A DNA stretch of 30,185 nt from assembly GCA_045603745.1 (NCBI GenBank), contig JAZUMQ010000005.1, positions 1 through 30,185 of the forward strand. The letters are read 5' to 3'. The notes beneath the pieces were generated by a model. It had not been told where the DNA came from, made no database searches, and saw only the letters and a list, made by a program, of their open reading frames with translations. This DNA comes from RGIG995 sp045603745. GTDB lineage: Bacteria; Bacillota; Clostridia; Oscillospirales; UBA644. Made by a program: the position numbers and the translations under genes. Below, piece after piece: positions 16,736 through 25,410 of the stretch; within the stretch, counting starts at the first letter, position 1, and every line of letters starts with the position of its first letter.

Positions 16736-16764
16736 ATAATACCACAAAATCGGAGAAAAAGCAA
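16736..16764 (-). promoter_or_regulatory. Promoter of the methyltransferase/lipoprotein operon
   Basis: On the minus strand, TTGCTT (16759-16764), 17 bases, TATTAT (16736-16741), about 40 bases before the methyltransferase ATG. Confidence 0.75.
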
Positions 16765-16862
16765 TAACCCTTACAAAATCGTTTTATTTTTGTCGGTTTT
16801 TATTCATAATTCCGGACATTTTTTCCGGGCGTGGTGAATATCCATAAGAACGAATGGGATTT

Positions 16863-16903
16863 TTTGTGCATTTTCACAAATGGCAATGATACATTTTGTG
16901 AAA
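16863..16903. promoter_or_regulatory. Cluster of TTTGTG/CACAAA half-sites upstream of glgB
   Basis: TTTGTG (16863-16868), TTTCACAAA (16872-16880) and TTTGTGAAA (16895-16903) lie in the divergent gap 16697-17019. The last two are perfect 9-base inverted repeats, 23 bases centre to centre, about 37-60 bases above the glgB -35 box. They could bind a regulator of the glycogen operon. The rest of this gap holds only the two promoters. Confidence 0.4.
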
Positions 16904-16939
16904 TTTATGAAAATTGTATATTTTTTCGACAAGAAACCA

Positions 16940-16968
16940 TTGCAAAACGAATTTTAATGTGATATAAT
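16940..16968 (+). promoter_or_regulatory. Promoter of the glycogen operon
   Basis: TTGCAA (16940-16945), 17 bases, TATAAT (16963-16968), with a leader of about 45 bases before glgB. No other convincing promoter is seen in the five downstream gene junctions. Confidence 0.85.
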
Positions 16969-17019
16969 ATAAACTGTAAAGGAACATTTCCCAATGAAGC
17001 CCAGAAAGGAGTCCGAAAA

Positions 17020-18942
17020 ATGCAATCCCACGATCTTCCCGTTTATCTGTTCCGCCAGGGAACGAATTTTGAAAGTTATCGCTTTTTCGGTGCACACCCC
17101 ACCGAAGAAAAGGGTGTGAAAGGGTATGTCTTCCGGGTTTGGGCAGATAATGCCGGCTCCGTATCGGTTATCGGCTCGTTTAACGGCTGGAATCCCGACG
17201 CACACCCATTGCATTTGGAAAATGGCATCTGGGAAGGATTTATTCCCGAGGTAAAAGTTTACGATAAATACAAATTTCACATTGTTTCCAAGCAGGGTGA
17301 AATTTTTGACAAAGCCGACCCCTACGCCTTCCATGGGGGGACAGGCGTAGAGACCGAATCGAGGATCTACGACCCCAACGGATACCCATGGGGAGACGAC
17401 GCGTGGCTGAAAAACCGCAAAAAGGCAAATCCCTACCGAGAGCCGATGAACGTTTATGAAGTTCACGCCGGTTCTTGGCGGAGATATAAAGACGGGAATC
17501 CCTTTTCCTATCGAAAATTAGCAGAAGAATTGATTCCGTACGTCCGGGAAATGGGATACACCCACATCGAGCTTTTGCCTATCACCGAACACCCCTTGGA
17601 AGAATCCTGGGGATACCAGTGTTGCAGTTACTTTGCCCCCACCTCTCGTTTCGGAACTCCCCATGATCTGATGTATTTCGTGGACGAGTGTCACAAGCAA
17701 GGAATTGGCGTACTTCTGGACTGGGTTCCTTCCCATTATCCGAAAGACGCCCACGGACTGTACCGCTTTGACGGAGAATATCAATATGAATACAAATCCC
17801 ACGAGAAGCGGGAACAACCACAATGGGGTACGGTGGTCTTTGATTACGGCAGACCGGAAGTACAATCGTTCTTGATCTCCTCGGCACTGTTCTGGTTGGA
17901 ACAGTACCATATCGACGGACTTCGGGTCGATGCAGTCACGTCTATGCTCTATCTGAGTTTCGGCAAGGATTTTGAGGTCAAAAACGCAGAAGGCACCGAC
18001 GAAAACAAAGAAGCCGTCGCATTTTTGCAAAAACTGAACGCCGCCGTTCATTCCCGCCTTCCCGACGCATTGATGATCGCGGAAGAATCCACCTCTTGGG
18101 CAAAAGTAACTAAAAATCCCGATCAGGGAGGATTGGGCTTCAACTTCAAGTGGAACATGGGCTGGATGAACGATATGCTGGATTATATCGAACTGGATCC
18201 CTTTTTCCGGAAAGATCATCACAACTATTTGACGTTCTCGTTTATGTACGCCTTTTCGGAAAATTACGTCCTTCCCATCTCCCACGACGAAGTGGTGCAC
18301 GGTAAAAAATCCCTGTTGGACAAAATTCCCGGTCCATATGAAAATAAATTTGCCGGATTCCGGGCATTTTTGAGTTATATGTACACCCACCCAGGCAAAA
18401 AACTCCTCTTTATGGGAAGCGAATACGGACCGTTCCGGGAATGGGATTTTGAAAATGAACTGGAATGGTTCATGCTGGACTACGAGCCCCATCGGAAACT
18501 CAAGGACTTTACCCGGGCGGTCAACCTGTTCTATCTGGCACACCCGGCGTTATGGGAAGACGATTGCGCCCCCGAAGGATTTGAATGGATCTCCCCCGAC
18601 GATAACCGAAACAACGTGGTGGTCTTTCTCCGCAAATGCCCCGAGGAAGAATTGGTCATCGCCGTCAATTTCTCTCCCCAACGGTGGGAAAATTATCGGT
18701 TTGGACTTCCCAAATTCGGGAAATACGAAGAGATCTTCAATTCCGACGACGTAGCCTTCGGCGGTTCGGGGATCAAGAATCCCGACATCATCACAAACCG
18801 TATTCCTTGGCATGGGCGAAATTATTCCACGGAAGTGACCTTGCCGCCCTTGGGCGCCATCGTATTGAAGCGGAAACTTCCCCCAAAAACGCCCCGCATC
18901 GGAGCAAAGAACAAAGCACCCCGAAAAATGAAAAAATCATAA
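17020..18942 (+). CDS. glgB: 1,4-alpha-glucan branching enzyme (GH13)
   Basis: 640 residues. AAAGGAG lies 8 bases before the ATG. The enzyme cuts alpha-1,4 chains and rejoins them as alpha-1,6 branches in glycogen. Residues ~30-115 are a CBM48 domain (VFRVWADNAGSVSVIGSFNGW). The catalytic barrel shows VYEVHAGSWR, LLPITEHPLEESWGYQ, VLLDWVPSH, DGLRVDAV (nucleophile Asp304), MIAEEST (acid Glu355) and LPISHDEVVHG. A C-terminal beta domain and a basic, Lys/Arg/Pro-rich tail finish it. It is the first gene of the operon, with a 96-base gap before glgC. Confidence 0.97.
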   Translation: MQSHDLPVYLFRQGTNFESYRFFGAHPTEEKGVKGYVFRVWADNAGSVSVIGSFNGWNPDAHPLHLENGIWEGFIPEVKVYDKYKFHIVSKQGEIFDKADPYAFHGGTGVETESRIYDPNGYPWGDDAWLKNRKKANPYREPMNVYEVHAGSWRRYKDGNPFSYRKLAEELIPYVREMGYTHIELLPITEHPLEESWGYQCCSYFAPTSRFGTPHDLMYFVDECHKQGIGVLLDWVPSHYPKDAHGLYRFDGEYQYEYKSHEKREQPQWGTVVFDYGRPEVQSFLISSALFWLEQYHIDGLRVDAVTSMLYLSFGKDFEVKNAEGTDENKEAVAFLQKLNAAVHSRLPDALMIAEESTSWAKVTKNPDQGGLGFNFKWNMGWMNDMLDYIELDPFFRKDHHNYLTFSFMYAFSENYVLPISHDEVVHGKKSLLDKIPGPYENKFAGFRAFLSYMYTHPGKKLLFMGSEYGPFREWDFENELEWFMLDYEPHRKLKDFTRAVNLFYLAHPALWEDDCAPEGFEWISPDDNRNNVVVFLRKCPEEELVIAVNFSPQRWENYRFGLPKFGKYEEIFNSDDVAFGGSGIKNPDIITNRIPWHGRNYSTEVTLPPLGAIVLKRKLPPKTPRIGAKNKAPRKMKKS

Positions 18943-18949
18943 CGCACCA

Positions 18950-18995
18950 ACCGGCGAAACCGACCGAGCGACACAGACCCGACCGGCGAAACCGA
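18950..18995 (+). repeat. 14-bp direct repeat in the glgB-glgC gap
   Basis: accggcgaaaccga occurs at 18950-18963 and 18982-18995. The gap is otherwise a plain leader with AGAGGAGG before glgC. Confidence 0.8.
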
Positions 18996-19038
18996 AGCAT
19001 AAAATCTCACACATACAAAACCAGAGGAGGGTCTTACC

Positions 19039-20256
19039 ATGATCCAAAAGAAAAAATGTATTGCAATGCTCCTTGCAGGGGGGCAGGGCAGCCGGCTGAA
19101 AGTTCTGACCAAGAACGTAGCGAAACCCGCCGTTCCTTTTGGAGCAAAGTTCCGCATCATCGACTTCCCCTTGTCCAACTGTATCAATTCCGACATTACC
19201 GTCGTCGGGGTGTTGACCCAATATCAACCCTTGGTTCTCAACCGTTATATCCGCACGGGAGATCCTTGGGATCTGGACCGGCTTTACGGGGGTGTTTACG
19301 TGCTTCCCCCCTATCAGCAGAATTCCGGTGCCGACTGGTACAAAGGAACCGCCAATGCCATTTATCAGAACTTCCCTTTCATTGAGCAGTACGATCCGGA
19401 ACACGTTCTGATCCTGTCCGGAGACCATATCTACACCATGGATTATTCCAAGATGCTGGAAGCTCACGAGCGTGCCAATGCCGACGCGACCGTGGCGGTC
19501 ATCGACGTTCCTTGGGAAGAGGCTTCCCGGTTCGGAATCCTTGCAACCGACGATAAGGGCAGAATTACTGAATTCCAAGAAAAACCCGCACAACCAAAGT
19601 CCAACCAAGCGTCCATGGGAATTTACATCTTTAAATGGAGCAAATTGAAGGAATATTTGGAACGGGACGAAGCAGATCCCACCTCCTCCAACGATTTCGG
19701 AAAAAACATCATTCCTACCATGCTCAACGACGGTCAGAACCTGTTCGCCTATTCCTTCCACGGCTATTGGAAAGACGTAGGAACCATCGACAGTCTGTGG
19801 GAAGCAAACATGGATCTGATCTTCCACCCCGATCAGCTGAAGATCGACAACCCGGAATGGAAGATCTACGCCCGCAATCCCGTATCTCCGCCCCACTATA
19901 CCGGTACAAAGGCTTCCATTAAAAATTCCATCGTGTCCGAAGGAGGAAGTATCTGCGGAAGGGTGGAAAATTCCGTAGTTTCCTACAAGGTGGATCTGAA
20001 AGAAGATTCGGAAGTTTCCGGCTCGGTGATCATGCAACACGCCGTCATCGAATCGGGTGCAAAGATTTATAACGCCATCATCGGAGAAGGGGCGGTGATC
20101 GGCAAAAACGCCGTCGTCGGCGCGCCTGCCGGAGAAGAAACTCCCATCATCACCGTCGTCGGACCCGGTTGCATCGTTCTGGAAAACGAAACCGTTCCTG
20201 CCGGCGAGATCATCGACCGGGAAGATCCCAAGAAAGAAGGTACGAACAATGGCTAA
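19039..20256 (+). CDS. glgC: Glucose-1-phosphate adenylyltransferase, catalytic subunit
   Basis: 405 residues. The enzyme makes ADP-glucose from ATP and glucose-1-phosphate, the committed step of glycogen synthesis. The nucleotide-binding loop is LLAGGQGSRLKVLTKNVAKPAVPFG near residues 11-35. SGDHIYTMDY holds the metal-binding Asp129; FQEKPAQP, SMGIYIF, SNDFGKNIIP and YWKDVGTID follow. Residues ~290-400 are a left-handed beta-helix of hexapeptide repeats. GAGGAGGG precedes the ATG. The last 8 bases overlap glgD (ATGGCTAA), so the two subunits are translationally coupled. Confidence 0.97.
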   Translation: MIQKKKCIAMLLAGGQGSRLKVLTKNVAKPAVPFGAKFRIIDFPLSNCINSDITVVGVLTQYQPLVLNRYIRTGDPWDLDRLYGGVYVLPPYQQNSGADWYKGTANAIYQNFPFIEQYDPEHVLILSGDHIYTMDYSKMLEAHERANADATVAVIDVPWEEASRFGILATDDKGRITEFQEKPAQPKSNQASMGIYIFKWSKLKEYLERDEADPTSSNDFGKNIIPTMLNDGQNLFAYSFHGYWKDVGTIDSLWEANMDLIFHPDQLKIDNPEWKIYARNPVSPPHYTGTKASIKNSIVSEGGSICGRVENSVVSYKVDLKEDSEVSGSVIMQHAVIESGAKIYNAIIGEGAVIGKNAVVGAPAGEETPIITVVGPGCIVLENETVPAGEIIDREDPKKEGTNNG

Positions 20257-21367
20257 CGCTTTCGGTATTATTTTTGCAAATATTCACGATGACGCTCTCC
20301 CCCAGCTGACCCGGAATCGCACCCTCGGTGCCGTTCCCTTGGGCGGACGCTACCGGCTGATCGACTTTATCCTTTCCAATATGGTCAACTCGGGAATTTC
20401 TTCCGTGGGAGTCATCGCCCGAAACAATTATCATTCGCTGGTACATCACCTCGGCTCGGGCAAGGAATGGGATCTGTCCCGGAAATTCGGAGGACTTACC
20501 ATTTTCCCGCCCTACGCCACCTCCGGAGCAGGGCTCTATCAGGGACGGTTGGAAGCCCTGAAAACCACCTTAAGTTACATCGTTCGGGCCCGGGAAGAAT
20601 ACGCGGTGCTGGCAGACAGCAACGTTATTCTGAACATCGACCTTGCAAAAGTATTGGAATTCCATGAAGAAAACGATGCGGATATTACCTGCGTCTATCA
20701 CAACGTGGATCTGAAAGAAAAGAATGCGAAAGACCGGGTATTGTATGATATTGATGCCTCCGGTCGGGTGCAAGCGGTCTTGGTCGACCCCAGAATGTCG
20801 GAAGGAACGGTCAATAATTCCTTGGGAATTTGGGTAATGAAGAAAGATCTTTTGGTTCGCATCATTGACGATGCCCAGACCAGCGGAAAGAGAAGCCTGG
20901 AACGGGACGTTTTGGCTCAACGTTGCGGAGATTGGAAGATCTTAGGATACGGCTTTGACGGATTCGTGGAACAAATTCGTTCCATTCCCGGATATTACCG
21001 GGCGGGCATGGCGTTTTTGAACTCCGACGTGCGGGCGGAACTGTTCCCCAGAGAACGCCCCATTTATACGAAAGTTCACGATGAATCTCCCGTTTATTAC
21101 GCCCCGGAAGCGAAAGCCAGCAACTCTCTGATTGCCAACGGTTGCCGAATTGAAGGCACGGTGGAAAATTCCATCTTAGGCAGAGGCGTATACGTGGCAA
21201 AGGGTGCGGTGATCCGCAATTCCTTGCTGATGCAGGGGGTGACGGTGGCGGAAGGTGCAACGATCGACTGCGCCATCATCGACAAGAACAGTTATATTTC
21301 CCCTGACCGGAACTTGTCCGGAGCTCCCACCTACCCCATTGTAATTGAGAAAGGAAGCCGGGTCTGA
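20249..21367 (+). CDS. glgD: Glucose-1-phosphate adenylyltransferase, GlgD subunit
   Basis: 372 residues, overlapping glgC by 8 bases. It keeps the pyrophosphorylase scaffold (LGAVPLGGRYRLIDFILSNMVNSGI; YRAGMAFLNSDVRAELF) and a C-terminal beta-helix (NSLIANGCRIEGTVENSILGRGVYV). It lacks the GGxGxRL nucleotide loop and the SGDH motif: the matching segments are FANIHDDALPQL and LADSNVILNID. In other Bacillota, GlgD is catalytically poor and tunes the GlgC/GlgD heterotetramer. Stop is 23 bases before glgA. Confidence 0.96.
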   Translation: MANAFGIIFANIHDDALPQLTRNRTLGAVPLGGRYRLIDFILSNMVNSGISSVGVIARNNYHSLVHHLGSGKEWDLSRKFGGLTIFPPYATSGAGLYQGRLEALKTTLSYIVRAREEYAVLADSNVILNIDLAKVLEFHEENDADITCVYHNVDLKEKNAKDRVLYDIDASGRVQAVLVDPRMSEGTVNNSLGIWVMKKDLLVRIIDDAQTSGKRSLERDVLAQRCGDWKILGYGFDGFVEQIRSIPGYYRAGMAFLNSDVRAELFPRERPIYTKVHDESPVYYAPEAKASNSLIANGCRIEGTVENSILGRGVYVAKGAVIRNSLLMQGVTVAEGATIDCAIIDKNSYISPDRNLSGAPTYPIVIEKGSRV

Positions 21368-21390
21368 TTCTCGGAAAAAAATAAAGTAAT

Positions 21391-22815
21391 ATGGCAAAGA
21401 TTTTATTTACCGCCTCCGAAGCGTTCCCCTTCGCCCTTTCCGGCGGATTGGGAGACGTCATCGGAGCATTACCAAAGACTTTGGCAAAGACCGAAGAAAA
21501 CGACGTCCGGGTCATTCTCCCTCTCTACGGAACGATTTCGGAAGAACAACGAAGCAAAATGACCTTCCTGCGCAGCATCGAAGTCGCCGTGGGCTGGAGA
21601 AATCAGTATTGCGGAATTTTTGAACTGAAGCAGGACGGCGTCGTTTGGTACTTCATTGACAACGAATACTATTTCAAACGGGGGAAGAATCTTTACGGCG
21701 ATTACGACGACGGCGAACGGTTTGCTTTTTTCTCCACCTCCTGTCTGGAAATTCTGCCTTACGTTGGATTTTATCCCGACGTTCTCCACGCTCACGATTG
21801 GCATACGGCGTTGGTTCCCATTTTGTATCGGACAAGATACGCCATGTTGCCGGAATACAAAGGGATAAAAACCGTCTTTACCATTCACAATATTCAGTAT
21901 CAAGGGATTTTTGATCTCGACCGTCACGGGGATCTGTTCAATATTCCCGACGAAGCGGCGTATTTGACGGAATTCAACGGTTCTTTAAACCTGATGAAAG
22001 GGGCGATCGAGACCGCCGACAAGGTCTCTACCGTCTCCCCCACCTACGCGGAGGAAATTCTTTACGCTTACTACGCCCACGGTCTGGAAGGGATCTTGTC
22101 CCGAAACCGCGGCAAACTGACGGGAATCCTCAACGGGATCGACACCGTCCGGTACGATCCCATGACCGACAAAGCCCTGCTTCACCCCTTCTCTGCCCGA
22201 ACTCCGGCACAAAAGGTAAAGAACAAACTGGATCTGCAAAAGGATCTGGGACTGCCGGTCAACAAGGAAATTCCCATGGTGGGAATCATTTCCCGGTTAG
22301 TCTCTCACAAGGGGTTGGATCTGATTCTCCGGGTCATTCACGATATTCTCCACCTGCCCTTACAATTTGTGATTTTGGGCACCGGAGATGCGGAATACGA
22401 AACCGCTTTGACCAATATTCGGGAACAGTATCCCGATAAAATGTCAGTAACCATCGACTTTAACAGTCATCTGGCGTCCCGGATTTACGGTTCTGCCGAC
22501 ATTATCCTGATGCCCTCTCAAAGTGAACCCTGCGGATTGGTTCAAATGGTGGCGTGCCGCTACGGAGCTGCCCCCATCGTCCGGAGAACCGGCGGGTTGA
22601 GAGACTCGGTCTTCGACGCGTCTTTGGGTGGAAACGGTTTTACCTTTGACAATTATAATGCTCACGAAATGTTGTCTGCCATCGAACGCGCCGTGGCGTT
22701 GTATCAGGACAAAAAAGCGTGGAGAACCCTGTTGGTTCGGGCGCTGAAATGCGATTTCTCCTGGGACGCATCGGCAAAGCAATATATGGAAATGTACCGT
22801 TCTCTGATTGGATAA
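21391..22815 (+). CDS. glgA: Glycogen synthase (GT5)
   Basis: 474 residues. The enzyme transfers glucose from ADP-glucose to growing alpha-1,4 chains. It has a GT-B fold: N-terminal LFTASEAFPFALSGGLGDVIGALP; VLHAHDWHTALVP; TVFTIHNIQYQG; then GIISRLVSHKGLDLIL, PSQSEPCGLVQM with the catalytic Glu of the EPCGL loop, and RRTGGLRDSV. Oddly, the N-terminal KTGGL motif reads LSGGL, so the usual ADP-glucose-binding Lys (Lys15 in E. coli) is Leu. The ribosome binding site is weak (GGAAAAAAATAAAGTAAT before the ATG), unlike its neighbours, so expression may rely on coupling to glgD. Confidence 0.96.
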   Translation: MAKILFTASEAFPFALSGGLGDVIGALPKTLAKTEENDVRVILPLYGTISEEQRSKMTFLRSIEVAVGWRNQYCGIFELKQDGVVWYFIDNEYYFKRGKNLYGDYDDGERFAFFSTSCLEILPYVGFYPDVLHAHDWHTALVPILYRTRYAMLPEYKGIKTVFTIHNIQYQGIFDLDRHGDLFNIPDEAAYLTEFNGSLNLMKGAIETADKVSTVSPTYAEEILYAYYAHGLEGILSRNRGKLTGILNGIDTVRYDPMTDKALLHPFSARTPAQKVKNKLDLQKDLGLPVNKEIPMVGIISRLVSHKGLDLILRVIHDILHLPLQFVILGTGDAEYETALTNIREQYPDKMSVTIDFNSHLASRIYGSADIILMPSQSEPCGLVQMVACRYGAAPIVRRTGGLRDSVFDASLGGNGFTFDNYNAHEMLSAIERAVALYQDKKAWRTLLVRALKCDFSWDASAKQYMEMYRSLIG

Positions 22816-22829
22816 TTACCCCTCCTCTG

Positions 22830-22863
22830 CGGGAGCCGGAGACCGTGTCAGCCCCGGCTCCCG
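22830..22863 (+). promoter_or_regulatory. Stable hairpin in the glgA-glgP gap
   Basis: CGGGAGCCGG (22830-22839) and CCGGCTCCCG (22854-22863) form a perfect 10-bp stem with a 14-base loop. No T-run follows. Together with a smaller GGGAAAA/TTTTCCC pair (22913-22933), it makes up most of the 153-base gap. It is likely an mRNA processing or stability element, or a partial terminator. I see no clear promoter for glgP. Confidence 0.55.
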
Positions 22864-22968
22864 ACCTATGCGACACAAAGGGACTTTTGTTCCGGCTCAA
22901 AATGCACGTTAGGGGAAAATCCCTGTTTTTCCCTTTCTATAAATCTATCCTATGAAAGCAGGTATTTC

Positions 22969-25410
22969 ATGAAATCAACGACCATTACCGCCGCGGAACT
23001 GAATCGGCGGATCAACGACAATCTGTTGCGCTACTACGGAACCGATCCAAAAGACGCGGATCTGGAGCAGATCTACAAATGCGCCATCACCGTCGCCCGA
23101 GACGAAGCGGTTCGTAAGCGCCTTGCCTTTGAAAAAGAAGTAGAAGAAAAAGACGGAAAACAAGTGTACTATATGTGCATGGAATTTCTGTTGGGCAGAA
23201 GCCTGAAAAATTGCGTATTTTCCCTTTTCGGAGAAGAAACTTTCGCCGAAGCATTGAAAGAATACCATCTTCGCCCCATCGACCTGTATCGACTGGAACC
23301 CGATGCCGGATTGGGCAACGGCGGATTGGGACGCTTGGCAGCGTGCTTTATGGAATCCATGGCGTCCCGCAATTATCTTGCCACCGGACACAGCATCTGC
23401 TATGAACTGGGAATGTTCAAGCAAAAGATCGTCGACGGCTGGCAGATGGAACTGACCGACAACTGGCTTCCCATGGGGGAAGTATGGCTTTCACCCCGGT
23501 TAGACGAAGCGGTGGACGTTCCTCTGGGCGGTCATATTGAAGAATCCTGGGAAAACGGCAGATTAGTCGTTCATCACTACAATGCGAACGTAATCCGGGC
23601 AACCCCCTACGATCTGATGATTCCCGGTTACGATACGGAAGGGGTCAGCCGTCTGCGGTTATGGAAAGCCTCGGCGAAAAATCCTGTGGACATGAGCCTG
23701 TTCTCTCAGGGAGATTATATCCGCGCCGCGGAAGAAAACACCAACGCCGAAATGATCTCCAAAATCCTGTATCCCCCCGACAATCACCTGCAAGGAAAAT
23801 CTCTGCGGTTGCGCCAACAATATTTCTTGGTTTCCGCCGCATTGCAGAATATTATCAAAACTCATCTTGCCAAGTTTGGCGATCTGAAGACCCTGCCCGA
23901 AAAGGCGGTCATTCACATTAACGACACCCACCCCTCCCTTTGCATTCCCGAATTGATGCGAATTTTCATCGACGAATGCGGTTACAGTTGGGACGAATCT
24001 TGGGATATTGTCTGCCGTACTATCAACTACACCAACCATACCGTCATGTCTGAGGCGCTGGAAACTTGGAGCGAAGCCACCTTCCAGGCGATCCTGCCCC
24101 GCATTCACTCCATCGTCAAAGAGATCAACCGGCGGTTCTGCGACGAAATGTTCCGGAAAACCAACGGAGATTGGGATAAAATTTCCCGCATGGCAATCCT
24201 TGCCAATTCTTCCGTGCGCATGGCAAACCTATCGGTCATCGGTTCCGGCAAGGTCAACGGTGTTTCCGCCCTGCACTCTCAGATTTTGAAAGACCGGGTC
24301 TTCCAAGATTTCAACGACGTTTATCCCGGCAAATTCACCAACGTCACCAACGGAATCGACCATCGGCGGTGGCTCTGTCAATCCAATCCGGGATTGACGA
24401 ACCTCTTAAAGGAATGTATCGGCGACGGCTTTGTCAACGACGCTTCCAAGATGAGCGATTTTCTCAAATTCAAAGACGACGCTCAAGTTTTGGAACAACT
24501 GGCGAAGATCAAAAAAGAAAACAAGGAACGCTTTTCCAAATTCCTGAAGCGGGAGGGGTGCGAGGTGCTCCCCGATCCCGATCTGATGCTGGACGTTCAG
24601 GTCAAGCGGCTCCACGAATACAAACGGCAGTTGCTCAATGCCATGCATATTCTTTCCCTGTATTTGGATCTGAAAGACAATCCCGATATGGAATTCACCC
24701 CCAAGACCTTCCTGTTTGCCGCAAAAGCCGCGTCCGGCTACTATATGGCAAAACGCATCATCATGTTCATCTCGTCCATCGCCAAGATGATCAACAACGA
24801 TCCTGCGGTCAATCAAAAACTTCGGGTCATTTTCGCAGAAAATTACCGGGTTACCATGGCAGAGTATCTCATGCCCGCCGCCGACGTTTCCGAACAGATC
24901 TCTCAGGCAGGAACCGAAGCCAGCGGAACCGGAAATATGAAATTGATGATCAACGGTGCTTTGACCGTGGGAACCTTGGACGGTGCCAACGTGGAGATCC
25001 ACAAGGAAGTGGGCGACGAAAATATCTTCCTGTTCGGACTTCGCACCGAAGAAGTGGCAGACCTTTACCGCCGGGGATACCGTCCCGTGGATTATTATAA
25101 CTCCAATTCCCGGATTCGCCGCATCATAGATACCATGCGTAGCGGAATCGGCGGAGAATCCTTTGCTGATCTGGCAGATAGCCTGACTATGAACAGCCGA
25201 TTCTCCGATCCCTATATGAACTTGGCGGATTTTGAATCTTACCGTCAGATTCAAAACGTCATCGGCAAGGAATACGCCAACGAAAGAATGAATTGGAACC
25301 GCAAATCTTTGGTCAACATCGCAAAAGCCGGATTCTTCTCTTCCGACCGGAGCATCAAAGATTACGCGGAAGACATCTGGAATATCAAACCCTTGGAGGC
25401 AACCAAGTGA
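22969..25410 (+). CDS. glgP: Glycogen/maltodextrin phosphorylase (GT35)
   Basis: 813 residues, full length for the family. The enzyme releases glucose-1-phosphate from non-reducing ends of glycogen. Visible motifs: YYMCMEFLLGRSL, EPDAGLGNGGLGRLAACF, YELGMFKQ, HINDTHPSLCIPELMRI, TNVTNGIDHRRWL, VQVKRLHEYKRQLLN, and the pyridoxal-phosphate site EASGTGNMKLMINGAL with Lys658. AGCAGG lies about 7 bases before the ATG. The next gene begins within its stop codon. The N-terminal glycogen-storage-site and phosphorylation segment of animal enzymes is not expected here, and regulation by phosphorylation cannot be inferred. Confidence 0.97.
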   Translation: MKSTTITAAELNRRINDNLLRYYGTDPKDADLEQIYKCAITVARDEAVRKRLAFEKEVEEKDGKQVYYMCMEFLLGRSLKNCVFSLFGEETFAEALKEYHLRPIDLYRLEPDAGLGNGGLGRLAACFMESMASRNYLATGHSICYELGMFKQKIVDGWQMELTDNWLPMGEVWLSPRLDEAVDVPLGGHIEESWENGRLVVHHYNANVIRATPYDLMIPGYDTEGVSRLRLWKASAKNPVDMSLFSQGDYIRAAEENTNAEMISKILYPPDNHLQGKSLRLRQQYFLVSAALQNIIKTHLAKFGDLKTLPEKAVIHINDTHPSLCIPELMRIFIDECGYSWDESWDIVCRTINYTNHTVMSEALETWSEATFQAILPRIHSIVKEINRRFCDEMFRKTNGDWDKISRMAILANSSVRMANLSVIGSGKVNGVSALHSQILKDRVFQDFNDVYPGKFTNVTNGIDHRRWLCQSNPGLTNLLKECIGDGFVNDASKMSDFLKFKDDAQVLEQLAKIKKENKERFSKFLKREGCEVLPDPDLMLDVQVKRLHEYKRQLLNAMHILSLYLDLKDNPDMEFTPKTFLFAAKAASGYYMAKRIIMFISSIAKMINNDPAVNQKLRVIFAENYRVTMAEYLMPAADVSEQISQAGTEASGTGNMKLMINGALTVGTLDGANVEIHKEVGDENIFLFGLRTEEVADLYRRGYRPVDYYNSNSRIRRIIDTMRSGIGGESFADLADSLTMNSRFSDPYMNLADFESYRQIQNVIGKEYANERMNWNRKSLVNIAKAGFFSSDRSIKDYAEDIWNIKPLEATK

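Noticed and set aside
17518..18543. 341-codon minus frame within glgB
   Set aside because: It is antisense to the catalytic domain of glgB, whose motifs are all intact. There is no ribosome binding site or promoter on the minus strand.
22900..22968. Possible separate promoter for glgP (TATAAA at 22938-22943)
   Set aside because: No -35 box is found at 16-18 bases upstream, so I do not call it.
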